Source: Hericium rajendrae
Taxonomy: Eukaryota > Basidiomycota > Agaricomycetes > Russulales > Hericiaceae
Length of the DNA stretch: 64,000 nucleotides
Assembly: GCA_033439255.1 (NCBI GenBank)
Contig: CM065892.1
Location: 62,001-126,000 of the forward strand
Direction: 5' to 3'
Part shown: positions 13,501-23,994 of the stretch, piece after piece
Layout: each line of letters begins with the position of its first letter
Numbering within the stretch: position 1 is the first letter of the stretch
Notes under the pieces: generated by a model
Told to the model about the DNA's origin: nothing
What the model saw: only the letters and a program-made list of their open reading frames with translations
Databases searched by the model: none
Program-made: the position numbers and the translations under genes

Positions 13501-13730
13501 CCCCGCTGCCCGTCCCGGTGCCGCGCCCCTCGTCGCCCGCGCCGCTCATGACGCCCGGCTCGCGCAACTCGCGCCTACCGCACCACCACCACTACCGCGG
13601 CGAGTCGGGCGAGGAGGCTGCATTGCCGCCGGGGCGGCCTGGGTCTCCGTACAGGCATTACGATCCGCGCGGGGATGCGGATATTGCGCGGCTTGCGGCG
13701 GAGAGCGCGGAACGGCTGCCGGGGGTGTGA
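10584..13730 (+). CDS. Coiled-coil and proline-rich protein (paralogue of 31473 gene)
   Basis: The function is unknown. Introns 10634-10680, 12296-12347 and 12681-12746 give 993 residues. An acidic/proline N-terminus is followed by a long Arg/Glu/Ala coiled coil (about residues 110-280), which includes the signature EASAARARDTAR and an MEEGRRLGYQEGVRAGQ block. The rest is a disordered Pro/Ser/Gln-rich tail with a 13-residue repeat. The same coiled-coil order recurs in the gene at 31473, so the two are paralogues. The frame changes at 12296-12347 and 12681-12746 are explained by normal introns, and the downstream frames are proline-rich like the rest. No enzymatic motif or transmembrane segment was seen. 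A scaffold role is possible but is inference. Confidence 0.75.
12880..13045 (+). repeat. 39-bp coding tandem repeat (13-residue unit)
   Basis: Four or more imperfect 39-bp units encode variants of QPPSRPQSQSQQ in the tail of the coiled-coil protein, ending in a short polyglutamine run. Unit boundaries are approximate. Confidence 0.8.
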
Positions 13731-13988
13731 GGGATTGTCTATGTTATTTGGAGCTGTAAGGAGCATGTTGTGTGCTATGTCGTGGATATGTATGGCGTAT
13801 CTATGTGGTACTGTACTGTGTTTTCGAAATGAATATTGGTGCTGGATGGATATGACGGAGCCGGATGCTGACTAATCATACGTCGTGTTGGCCGCACCGC
13901 ACAACGCGGCTTCTCCACTCTCTTCCGACAACCACTACCCTCATCCCACATACCCTCAACCACTACATACACATCTCTTACGACCATC

Positions 13989-15481
13989 ATGCCCGTCATC
14001 TACCGCCGTCGTCGCCCACCACCGCCTTCACCACCCTCGCCCCAGCCAGAAATCACCGACGCAGACGACAGCATCGTCCTCTCGGATCTCGTCCGCTCAG
14101 GCGAAGCCTCCCGCCTGCGCCGCCGCGGCGCCATCCGCGAGAACCCGAGCAGCAGCGCCGCGACCTCCGCCTCCTCGCACGACCCGCCGCCCCCGCGCGT
14201 GCTGACCTTCCGCTCGCCGTCGCCCCCGCCGCTCGTCTCGCCCGGCGCCGCGCCCGTGCCCGACCTCGCCGTCGCGTACCCGTACGCCTACGCCTACCCG
14301 CCCGACGACGACGACTCGGGCTCCGCGAGCGAGAGCGGCGCGGAGTGGGACTGGAGCCGGCGCGAGCGCGGCGAGGCCGTGCTTGGGCGCGATATCTTCG
14401 TCGAGGGGTCGCGCGCGGGCGTGTGGGGCGATGCTACGCCGCGCGACGGGCCTGAGGTCGAGCTGAGGCTGGACGTCGACGACGAGCGCGAGGGCGTGTA
14501 TATGCTGTTTTGCGGGGGCGAAGCCGAGGACGACGGGCGGCAGGCGGATGGGGAGGAGGAGGCGCCGTCGCAGCCGCGCCGGAGGCGCTCTGCGTTTGTA
14601 CCCGCGAGCGCGGGCCCGAGGCGCCCGAGGGCGAGCCGCTCGAATGGGTGCGGCGCGCTGCTGCATATTGCGGCGCATCCGAGGCGGAAGCATGGGTGCT
14701 GGATCGCGCGCGGGGCGGGGGGCGCGGCGGATGCGGTTGTGGGGATGGATGCGTCTTATTTTGAGGAGCGCGCTGTTGCGAAGATGATGCGCAGTGCGTG
14801 TGGGTGTATCAGGGAGGGCGTTGGGTGCCGTGCATGGTGAGTCTTTACGTTCCGTTCTTTATTTCTGGCAAGTACTGATGTTTCGGCGCTTTCAGTGGTA
14901 ATCCTCTCGGGACGATCTACCTACCCTGCCAAGCAGCAGCAGATGGCCTCTTTGCATCTCCGTCTACACCACCCACGCCTCCACCTCAGAGCCCTCTGCC
15001 TGCGCAGCCCACCTCGTCTACACCGACAGCAGACCCTATGCCGCTGACCCCTAGTCCTTGCTCGCATCTCCTCTCCCTTCGACCGTCCGGTCCCGCATAC
15101 TACCTTCCTCAATCTTCACCATCTACCTCTACTTCATCGGCCACGCCCCCGCGCCACAGACAGGCCATCTTCACGTTCCTCGCCTCGCACGTGCGTTCCG
15201 CCCCTACCTACACCTTCCCACCCACAGCCTCCCGCCAGGGCACCGGCGAGAGCCGGTGGTTCGAGCAAGAGGAAGACGGACGCGAGTGGGGCGGCAGCAT
15301 GCGGCGCCGGTACATGCTCTCTGCGGCCCGCGGACGCGGGTCGGGGGCGGCCGTCCTGATGCGCTCGGAGACGATGCCTACTTCCAGCGGCAGCTTCAGC
15401 AGCCTGCGCGAGAGGGAGGACGACGGCGAGGCAGAGAAACCGGAGGGCCAGACGGGGGGCATGGTCAGGCCTGAGCGGTAA
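13989..15481 (+). CDS. Hypothetical protein with a cysteine cluster
   Basis: I do not recognise this gene. One intron (14837-14895) joins two exons into 477 residues. The N-terminus is basic then proline-rich ([16 protein letters not shown]), followed by acidic low-complexity sequence. A compact Cys block spans the splice site: CGCIREGVGC, then RACGNPLGTIYLPC. Splicing creates the second C-x2-C, which supports the intron. The spacing resembles a small zinc-binding knuckle, but no named family fits with confidence. The C-terminal region is Ser/Thr/Pro-rich and ends in a charged tail. Coding GC is very high here, as in the neighbouring coiled-coil gene. Confidence 0.65.
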
Positions 15482-15774
15482 TGTCTTGTTTGTGCTTTCT
15501 TACCCCTGCTCTTTCATCTACTTCATGCGCGCATATACTCCCCGTTCACGGCTCACGATAACCGCCGATAATCACAGTGCGGCCTTCATATTTCCCTTTA
15601 TATCTTCATGGACTGGACACACGACTTCCTCCTCTTGCTTTCCGACCCTCTACTCTATGCCTTTCGCCGTACTCACGCATTGCATCATATATCTTAACCA
15701 TCTGCAGTATCATATCACGCGCTTGTCCTGTTTTCTATTTATGTTGTCTGTGGATCCATTCGCCTGCATACGGC

Positions 15775-16419
15775 TGTCGTTAGCATTGTCCCCTTCGTAG
15801 CTTCCTTGTCGTGTCTTGTCGCCGTATTCATGCTTTCGCTGTACTTTGCTTCGATTGTTTGTAAATCAATTCTTTCACCATGATTAAGATAAGGGGCATA
15901 ACACCAAAAGCTGGACAGCGAGCAGTAAATTGCACCTGGGCCCATTGACAACTTCGCCCTGCGCCCGCGCCCGCACCCCCAGCCCTTTGAAACCCGCTCC
16001 CAGTTGCGCGCCGCGCGCTCAGCGTCGAGCCACAGCTCGGCACAGCGCGCACGCACAGCGCGCAAGCCGCGCAGCACGAGGGCGACGCGCTGCGCGGACG
16101 GGGGCACGCCACGGTAATCGAGCGTTGCAGTGCAAAGCAGGATCGCGCTGTGCGCTGCGCTAGTCTCTATGACAGGAAAAGCAAAGGAAAGGGGAGGGGA
16201 AGGGGAGGGACGCACGCGGTGAGGCCGTAGACGGGCTTGATCTAGATGAATACCCGAGCAGTACTCAACCATCGTGCCTCAGAATTTGCTCAGCATCTTT
16301 AACTTTCATCTGACGCTTGATTGAGTCTCCCAGAGGCAGAGCAGACAGGACTCAACACTTCGTACCTCAGGATCGTCTGTCGCTTGATTCCGCCGGCCTC
16401 GTGCTCCGTCAGGAAGTTG
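15775..16419 (-). pseudogene. Degenerate partial copy of the Nudix hydrolase gene at 19000
   Basis: The segment matches the 3' part of the intact Nudix gene on the same strand: its 3' flank, the last exon (HSAILLCTATLDYRG versus HSAILLRTATLGYGA), the last intron, and the end of exon 7 (IKPVYGLT). Upstream exons including the Nudix box are absent. The stop codon of the intact gene is replaced by TCA, so the frame runs on into the former 3' flank. The match is interrupted after 16241 and resumes at 16383-16419 (FLTEHEAGGIK), so a 140-bp block splits it. Because an intron is retained, this is a DNA-level duplication, not a processed copy. Confidence 0.8.
16242..16388. mobile_element. Insertion of about 147 bp inside the Nudix pseudogene, flanked by CTTGAT
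   Basis: The homologous sequence at 19000-20414 is continuous where this copy is split. CTTGAT stands at both borders (16236-16241 and 16383-16388), which fits a 6-bp target-site duplication. The block contains a further CTTGATT near 16314 and two related sub-blocks, so a short local tandem duplication is an alternative. It encodes nothing recognisable. Confidence 0.45.
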
Positions 16420-16761
16420 ATTGTTCTTTCTTGCCTCTTGCCATAACTCTCCGTAACCAGGCTCTGCTGAGGTCGTGTGCACGCATTGTAATGAGACATT
16501 ACATGCACGTTTGGTTATTGAAGCTATTGAAATATCTAGCAACCGGACTGTGTTGTCGGCGAGCAGTGAGTGCTGGAGTTTTGACAATATGCATCTTTTA
16601 GGTAAGGTAGTTACAGCAGAAACATGGGCATCGCCGAGCGCCCATAATGATCAGCTCTTGTCGTGGACCTCCTCTGGTTTCTCTAGCGACACGAAAGTCA
16701 AGCCACGCATCCATCAGAATTTGGCGTCCTTGCTTATTATTGCATACCCGACCCGCCGCCG

Positions 16762-18687
16762 ATGGAAAACCAATCCCAGCCAATTTCGTCTGTGGGTTCA
16801 GCGACCAATGTCCTCTCAGAAGTCATCACTGCCTTTCCTCCGGAAGTTGTCGTGTTAATCCTGAGGTGTCTCAGTTATCGAGACTTGGTAACTTGCTCAC
16901 TGGTACGTGCATGGACGATTCCACGATTAAGCCTGTCTTGAACCTCCATGGCAGGTATGCCGATCCTTTCACGACCTGATCGCAACGGCACCGGATCTCG
17001 TATACATCATAGAGCTCGCCGTCGCGGGACTCGTCGATGCTCAAAGCAACCGCATGTCATTGGCCGAATCACTCCGCGTTCTTCGCGATCTAAAGGCGCG
17101 CTGGTCGACCTTCAAGCCCCTTCTACAGCAGACTATCATCCTCCCGCAGTCGCGAAGTATTTTCGGCTCTTATGGCCAGGGCCTGTATACACAAACTATC
17201 GTGTCAGATGCCTCCATGTCTTATGCGAAGTCGATCAGAGGATATTCTTTGCCTGGCAGGACAACACAGTTCTTGGATCGCGGCCCTCTGGTGGACGACA
17301 TGATCGCGGCGTTGAAGTTCAGACCGCAGAAGCACTTCGTGGATATTAGCAAGGACCTGATAATGATCTTCGAATGGGTCGAAAAAGAAGTTGATGAGGA
17401 CGATGAGGATCAAGACGACGTCACTCCCCAGACCTGCTTTCGCGTACATTTCAGGACTCTTTCCTCGGGTGCTGTCCTACCTCACCCAGCATGCCAGAGT
17501 CCTATCTTGGAGACGGAAGTGAGTGGTAACTCGACCTATCTCAGGTCATTTCACATATGCGACGCCATCCTTGCAATGGACCTTGATGTCTGCACTTCGG
17601 AGCTGACCATCATATGGAACTGGAAGACAGGAGAAAAGCTTGTGGTGAGAACTTCCAGTCATATCTGTAATGTTCTGCCAGTGCTAATCTTAATTTTTTT
17701 TCAGCATATGGAATGGCAGGAGGCCCCGTTTGATACTTACGATTTCTCCTTGCTCTCGTCCAGTGAATTCATTGTTCTGACTTCGGGCCATCGTGGTCCC
17801 TGGTTGAACAAAACTACACTCAGCCTATTCCGTTTCGGCCAACATGCGACGTCCGGCATGAAATGGACATTTCGGGACACGACGATTATGCATATTGTCA
17901 GCCTATGCCTGCCGGAGCTGGTTGGCAACGGCGATATGCGTTGCCGTCCGTCTACAGCCAGCCATCCTTCGGATACCCAAATAGATGGTCCATTCATAGC
18001 TACAACCGATATCCATGCTCGCTTAATTGTCCTGGATGGGTATCCATTCGATGCACACAGGCATGGCTCGACCGCTACCTTCGTTCTGCACAGCACTACG
18101 CTGTTTTCGCTCGCGCGACGAGCCCTGTCAATGTCTGAGTCGAAGGATCAGACCATATTTATACCATGGGAGGACTGGGGGCCGGAGAACTCCCGGATGT
18201 TCCTGACGAAAACCCCTGACGAAATGCAATGTCCAGCCAGGTCTGTCTGTCTTAGATTTACTTTACGCTGTCACTGAACGAGTCCCTCCGCAGACGTTTC
18301 GCTGGCGAGCGCATTGCCCTGACAGTGCGTGACGCGGACGGCATAGAAACCGCGCAAATCTTGGATTTCAATCCGCGCGCTCTGAAGCGCGCGCACTTCA
18401 CCGACAATAAGGGCTACGCTACGACCATTGTCACCGAGGCCACGACGCATGACTTGTCTGCCCTTTTCACAAGCCCTACAAGCATTACAACGTCCCTGCC
18501 ATATTCCGCGGTCCAGATCCCGGACCATGCGGAGCATTCTGATTTCATGTTGGACGAACATCGGCTGCTGTGTTTCAAGGTGGGGGTGTTTCGTTTCGAT
18601 CCTTATGTCGATTTGACACACTCTGGCGTTTTGCAGAGGACGTCAAGTTTCGAGGACCCGAATCAAGTAGATGTTTTCGTTTTTTGA
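16762..18687 (+). CDS. F-box domain protein
   Basis: This is predicted to be a substrate adaptor of an SCF ubiquitin ligase. The N-terminal F-box (FPPEVVVLILRCLSYRDLV, then VCRSFHDLI) lies across the first intron. The remaining body of about 530 residues has no LRR, WD or kelch repeat and resembles the large lineage-expanded F-box families of agaricomycetes. Introns are 16903-16954, 17645-17704 and 18241-18293. The second is 60 nt and frame-neutral, so it could be retained. A further in-frame GT-AG segment of 57 nt near 18582 is left as exon. The protein is 586 residues and ends DVFVF. It sits between the broken and intact Nudix copies. The substrate is unknown. Confidence 0.8.
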
Positions 18688-18999
18688 GTAAGGAAGGATA
18701 TTGTAGTCACCAAATCCTGCCAGCATGCATGGACAGCCGAATGGACAAGTTCCTTCGATGTATGAAAATGGTCTTTCACATGTCGCCTGTGCCCATACAC
18801 GTCTCGACATACGCCAAGCTCGAGGCTGACTCGTCAGCATCGCCCCCTTCGTATTTTCCTTCTCGTGTCCTGCCACCGTATCCATGCGTTCGTCTATACT
18901 TTGCTTCGATCGTTTGTAATCCAGTTCATTCACCATAAATATGACAAGGGGCATGGCACCGAAAGCCAGACAGCCACCAGTAGATCGCACTTGGGCCCA
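18688..18999. other. Convergent spacer between F-box and Nudix genes
   Basis: These 312 bp lie between two convergent stop codons. The part from about 18822 is the same sequence family as 15758-15840 next to the pseudogene, so the duplicated unit includes the Nudix 3' flank. Confidence 0.6.
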
Positions 19000-20414
19000 C
19001 TACAACCTCGCCCTGCGCACGCGCCCGCGCGCCCACCCCTCCCAGACACGCTCCCAGTCGCGCGCCGCGCGCTCGGCGTCGATGCCCTCCTCGGCGCAGC
19101 GCCCGCGCACGGCGCGCGACGCGCGCAGCACGAGCGCGACCCGCGTGCCCGTGTGCGGCTCATCGGGCGCGCGCAGGTCCACCGGCGGCGGCGCGCCGTA
19201 GCCGAGCGTTGCTGTGCGGAGCAGGATCGCGCTGTGCGGCGCGTGAGTCTCCATGACAGGGATAGCAAAGGACAAGGAAGGGGAAGGGGGGATAAGGACG
19301 GGACGCACGCGGTGAGCCCGTACACGGGCTTGATCCCGCCGGCCTCGCGCCCCGTCAGGAACTGGTGCATGCGTATATGGCCCCGCGGCTCCGTACCAGC
19401 TCCCCCGCGGGCGGGCGGCCAGGGCATGTCCCAGTGCGTGTGGTACGGCAGCTCGAAGGCGGCGGTCTCCGCCTCGGCCTCACGCTCGGGCAAGGGGCTG
19501 CCTGAGGACGGGTCGCCCGGCGTGGAGGGGGACAGCGGTGCTGTACGCGAGAAAAAGGACTGCAGCGGGTGCGAGAAGAGCGCGTGCACTTCTGCGGCGT
19601 TGAGGAGCGGCTGGTGCAGCGGTTAGACACGTCGTGTTTGGATAATGAGGGAGGAATGTACGCGGAGGGTGGGGTCGAGGATGAGGACGACGACGCTGGG
19701 CGGCGGGGTCAGGATGCGATGACGTGGGAGTGGGAGGACGTACGGCGTGACGAGCGTGGCGGCGCCTGCTATGAATGGCTCGAGCACGCAGAGGAGTGGG
19801 ACTTTGTTCTTGTCTATCGGCAAGCCGATCTGTATCCCGGGGTTACATTGCTGATGGTTCAGTGCACGGGCAACGCACCTCCTCAAACGCCTCGCGTCTC
19901 TGCGAGGCGCGGCAGCTGCGTCGGTAAGCGAGAAAGTGGGAGTGCAGGCAAGACGCACCGCCGCATCTTCCAGCGTACCATCACCGGGATCGACCCGCCC
20001 GCCCGGCAGCGCCGTGTCCCCTGCATACGAGCGCATCGTCTCTGCGCGGCTGCCTACCGCATCAGTGCTCTCATCTCCATGCTTGCGATTGAGCCCAAGA
20101 GAAAGACACTACACACCGGCTAAGGAGGACGTACAGGTCGCCCTGGCGCCCGACGAAGAGCGCGACGAGCACGGCCGCGCGGTGTGCACGGGGGTAAGGC
20201 AGCGCGGATACAGCTCGTGGTGGACGATACGCGGCTAGGCGGCGCAGGCATCTAGAGAGCGCGCATCGGTTTACACGCCTTGTTAGCAGTGTGAACGGAG
20301 GACGCACTGCTGCGAGGACGGCTTGAGCGGGTGCGGGGTGTCAGTGTTATCGAGGCGGAGCTTCGGGCGATGGAAGCGGTAGAGCTCGGACGTGCATGGG
20401 CGCGGGCGGGGCAT
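19000..20414 (-). CDS. Nudix hydrolase, peroxisomal/mitochondrial CoA diphosphatase-like
   Basis: NUDT7/NUDT8/PCD1-type enzymes cleave CoA and acyl-CoA to phosphopantetheine and 3',5'-ADP. Eight exons give 335 residues: 20308-20414, 20117-20251, 19959-20049, 19879-19899, 19744-19829, 19662-19695, 19309-19610, 19000-19231. Splicing yields SRRAETMRSYAGDTALPGG, then RVDPGDGTLEDAARREAFEE, which matches the GG-x2-D-x2-D and REAxEE form of the Nudix box in CoA diphosphatases. LFSHPLQSF and KPVYGLTA follow as in that family. Exon 4 is only 21 nt and encodes REAFEE, the metal-binding glutamates. No C-terminal SKL is present (ends RARL), so peroxisomal targeting is not shown. Start choice rests on the first ATG giving an in-frame exon. 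Confidence 0.88.
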
Positions 20415-20750
20415 CGTCGACGTCGTCAAGTGGACGTGTTCACGTCGCGGAGATCATGGAAGTCACCGATGAGGGTTGAAGCAAAATTGAATGCGGGGTC
20501 GAGTGCGGGGAAGCGGGCGCATGATGACTACGGGCGGTAGCCGGCGCGCTCGAGGACACTCGCCGGACGCGCGTGACAACGCTGGCTGTCGCATCTCAAC
20601 TTCGCGAAGATTTGAAAAGCATGAAATGACATAAAGCTACACTACGGATTATATCGATGACAAGCGACGTGCGAAAACCGACATGAGAAAGCACAGAGAC
20701 GGAAAGGACAGGAAACATGATTATACTCCTCGGAATCAAATGCATCCGTA

Positions 20751-21929
20751 TTATAGGAAATAGTCGGCCGGCGGCCTTTTTAATGGCACAGAGCGGATGT
20801 CCTAGTTGAAAGAAATCAGTATAGGATATGGCACGAGACCTGGAGATGACCCACCGACGGCGCATGCTGGAACACCTTGTACTCCTGCGCGAGATGTTCG
20901 TCCAGCTCCAATATCGACGCCACGTTCCCGCACCGGTAGCAATAATTCGGCGCGCTCCAGACGGTGACGATTGTATTGTCGAACATGAGCTTGTAGCCCT
21001 CCATGGCGAGCTGGTGCGCGCGCGCGATGAGGTCGATTGCGTTGTGATGCGCGAACGCCTTCGTGATGTCCGCGCCGAACAGGTAGCCCGCGCCGCGCGG
21101 CGAGAGACCCCAGCCGTTGATGTCTGCGTGCATCATTTAGCGGGCTCCGCGACCGAGGAGCGTGAACGTACCGTCCGGATCCGACCAGAGCAGGTCGCAC
21201 ATCGCGCCGTCATGCGGCACCTCCTGCTTGCGATCAATAGCGCGAATCTGGTCGATCGACTGCAGCGCAGGACTAAGCCCACCATGCACGCAGAACACGC
21301 GGCCATCGACGACGGCGCCGAGCGCAAGGTAGTCGAACACCTCGCAGCACCAGCGCCACACGTTCGCAGAGCCGTACTTGCGCTGGCACTCGTCGTAGAA
21401 GCCGTACACCTGCGTGATCTGCCGGCTCTCGTGGTTCCCGCGGATGAGCGTGATGCGGTCCGGGTAGCGCACTTTCAGCGCGAGCAGCAGCAGGAACGTT
21501 TCCACGCTGTAGAACCCGCGGTCCACGAAGTCGCCTGCGCGTGTGCGCGTGAGTATGCAGCTGGGGAGGGGAGGGAGGGGGAGGACGCACCCATGAAGAT
21601 GTAGTTTGTCTCGGGGCAGGTGCCGCCGATTTTGAAGAGCTCCATGAGGTCAAAGAATTGCCCGTGTATATCGCCGCATATCTGCACGCCCGCGTCAGCA
21701 CCATTTACAGAACGCACGAACGCGCAACGCACCGTCACGGGCGAGTCGACGACCTGCACATTGCTCTCCTCGATGAGGATCTCGCGCGCCTTGATGCAGA
21801 GCCGCTTGACCTGCTCCTCCGAGATGGGCTCGCACTGGACGAGCTGCTCGATCTGCCTACGAGAAGTACATCAATCCCCGTCGCGTGCACAATAAGCAAT
21901 AACACGCACCTATCGAGGTCGCTCGGCAT
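20751..21929 (-). CDS. Serine/threonine protein phosphatase catalytic subunit, PP4 (PPH3) type
   Basis: This is a PPP-family metallophosphatase. PP4 acts in DNA damage checkpoint recovery and other nuclear processes. Six exons (21910-21929, 21733-21856, 21591-21681, 21172-21534, 20855-21123, 20751-20801) give 305 residues, the usual PP4c size. Motifs seen: GDIHG, GDFVDRG (formed across a splice), [21 protein letters not shown] and [11 protein letters not shown]. The last small exon supplies the conserved C-terminal DYFL, whose leucine is carboxyl-methylated in PP2A-like enzymes. The N-terminus MPSDLDRQIEQL and the [11 protein letters not shown] and WSDP motifs fit PP4 better than PP2A or PP6. 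All metal ligands are present. Confidence 0.93.
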
Positions 21930-22668
21930 CGCTCAAGGACGGGATCCAGAATACGGTCTGCAGCAGCAGGTAAAGTCGCACGCGAGTTACAGAGTGCATG
22001 ACGTAATCGATAGAACGCAATCTCAGATCGAGCTGAGCGAGAACCTGTATGCTGGAGCGATCACACCGGACGGACGGAGATTGCGCAAGAATATTTGCAA
22101 AAGGCGCGAGCGAGAGTGCCGCAAAATTACACGGTATATACAGCAGTTACAGTACCTTCTACAATACATGGAACAAGAAGGCGGGAATGGTCATGAAGCG
22201 CGGGATATCGGGATATCGATGCATGCATGTAGAAAACAGATCCGATATAGTGGGACCAAGACAAAAGAAGAGAGCAAAGGCAGTCATACCCAATAGATAA
22301 GCGGCGCAAGTGGGGAACATGCACATAAGCGGGGGGAGTAAGTACAGCGGCGCACGGGACCGCATAGGGAAATCCGAAGGTCCAGTTGCGGGCGCGCCAC
22401 GAAGCTGCTGCAGGGTCCACGGGTGACGGGGCCCATACGTATGCCGCGCGCGCATTTTGAATCTGCAGGCGTCTGGGCGCGCGCCTACCGCGACACGGAA
22501 GCGCCGAGGTGGGTGCGTGCAGGCACGCTTCTCCTCGGTTGTTGCGTGTGTTGAAGATATCATCCCGACGGAATCGCAATGGAATGCACGGCGAAATCTT
22601 TAATCGCCGCCGCGACCAATTCGCCGCCTGTCCGCGCTCCCGCAGAGCAGGCCGGCGGCGCACCTGCC
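21930..22668. other. Intergenic region
   Basis: This 739-bp spacer separates two same-strand genes. It contains a short CGGGATAT doublet at 22201 followed by a GCATGC-rich stretch. It probably holds the PP4 promoter and the 3' UTR of the zinc-finger gene. Nothing coding was recognised. Confidence 0.5.
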
Positions 22669-23994
22669 TCACTGCACGTAGCCCTCGCCCCGTCGGCCGA
22701 TGCCACCGCCGACGCCCACAGCGTAGCCCCTGCGTATCGGCGTGGACTCGGCGCCCCACCACATGCCTTCCTCAACGTAGCCCATCGGCGGCGTGCCGTT
22801 CGTGAACGTACTCGTATATTGGCTGTGTACGGGGTAGGACGGCTGCGCGGGCTGTGGATGGAAGTATGATGCGCCGGCTAGGTTAGGCGAAGATTGCGCG
22901 TAGCCGAGTCCAGAGGCAGGGATCGGAGGCGAGTGGGGGACGCTCCAGAGCGGGGGCTGAGGCGGTGGCGTCGGGTGGCCCGAGTGCGAGCTCGCAGCGG
23001 AGGACACAGGGGACGGGCTGTTCGCATGTGAAGACGCGTGCAAGTGCCCATGTGCCGCGGGCGCGTGCACATGAAAATCATACTGCGAAAACAGACCATC
23101 GGCGGGCGCGGAGTAGTTGAGGTCCGCATAGCTGTGGGCCGGGTGCGGCGGCGCGGATACATGTGCATGCGTGTTCGAGGGCCCAGCGTGTGTGGACGAG
23201 TGATACGGGTACGCAGCCTCGTGTTGAGATGTCGATCGCGTGTGGTGGGTCGTCGAACCGGAGGGAGCGCCCACGTCGAATGGCGTCGCGCGCTTCACGT
23301 CCGGGTACTCATTCGGGAGCGGGATGGTGCGATACGCGGGCGTCAATGCAGGGGGCTCATCGGGCGGGGGAACGGCGCCGTAGGCGGGCTCAAGGGCGGG
23401 TGGCGTCGCCGGCGGAGAGAGCTCCAGGAGCGCAGGCGTCTGTGCGACGGTGAGGTGATATTTCGAGCGGCGTTTCGGGGTGCTTTGGCGCGGCTGGCCG
23501 TCGGTGCCCATGGCGCGTGCGAGTGCGGTGCGGGTTGCGGAGCCTGAGCTACGACGCGAGCCTGGAGAAAGGTGGATGCGGTAGCTAGTAGCGGCGTTAG
23601 TGTTATCTTGTTCGCGCGCTAATGATGCGACGTGGACTTACTGTTGTTGGAGGTTGTCCTGGCGAGAGCAGCGTGTCTCGCAGCCAGGGAAGGGGCATTT
23701 GTGGTTTCGCTCGCCCGTATGGACGCGAGCATGGCGCGAGAGATGACCAGAAGTTGTGAATGCCTTCTGGCAGGTACCGCAGACATGCTTCTTCTTCCCC
23801 GAGGATGAGGGCGGTGGGGATGCAGAGGCGGAATCTGCGGGGCTTGGATGCTGGGTTTGTGGGGGCGAAGATGTATACGAGGATGAGATAGTGTGCTCGG
23901 ACGCGGGGAGGTCATTGTTGGATGACGGTGCAGGGTCCGAGTCGGGAAGGGTAGGGATAGGCAGATGACGGGGGGATATGTTATGCAGGGCCAT
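22669..23994 (-). CDS. C2H2 zinc-finger transcription factor
   Basis: This is a predicted sequence-specific nuclear regulator. One intron (23585-23641) joins exons of 353 and 916 nt into 422 residues. Two tandem C2H2 fingers sit near residues 70-125: CGTCQKAFTTSGHLSRHARVH, with standard linker TGERNHK, then CPFPGCETRCSRQDNLQQH. The last histidine pair (H-YRI-H) is completed only after splicing, which supports the intron. The finger pair resembles fungal NRG/MIG-like repressors, but paralogy makes the exact orthologue uncertain. The remainder is Pro/Ser/His-rich, typical of regulatory regions. The start at 23994 is preferred over an in-frame upstream ATG at 24249 because the upstream extension lacks coding character. 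Confidence 0.85.

Noticed and set aside
22201-22230. CGGGATAT doublet and GCATGC run as an operator
   Set aside because: It is too short, with no second site or link to a known factor.
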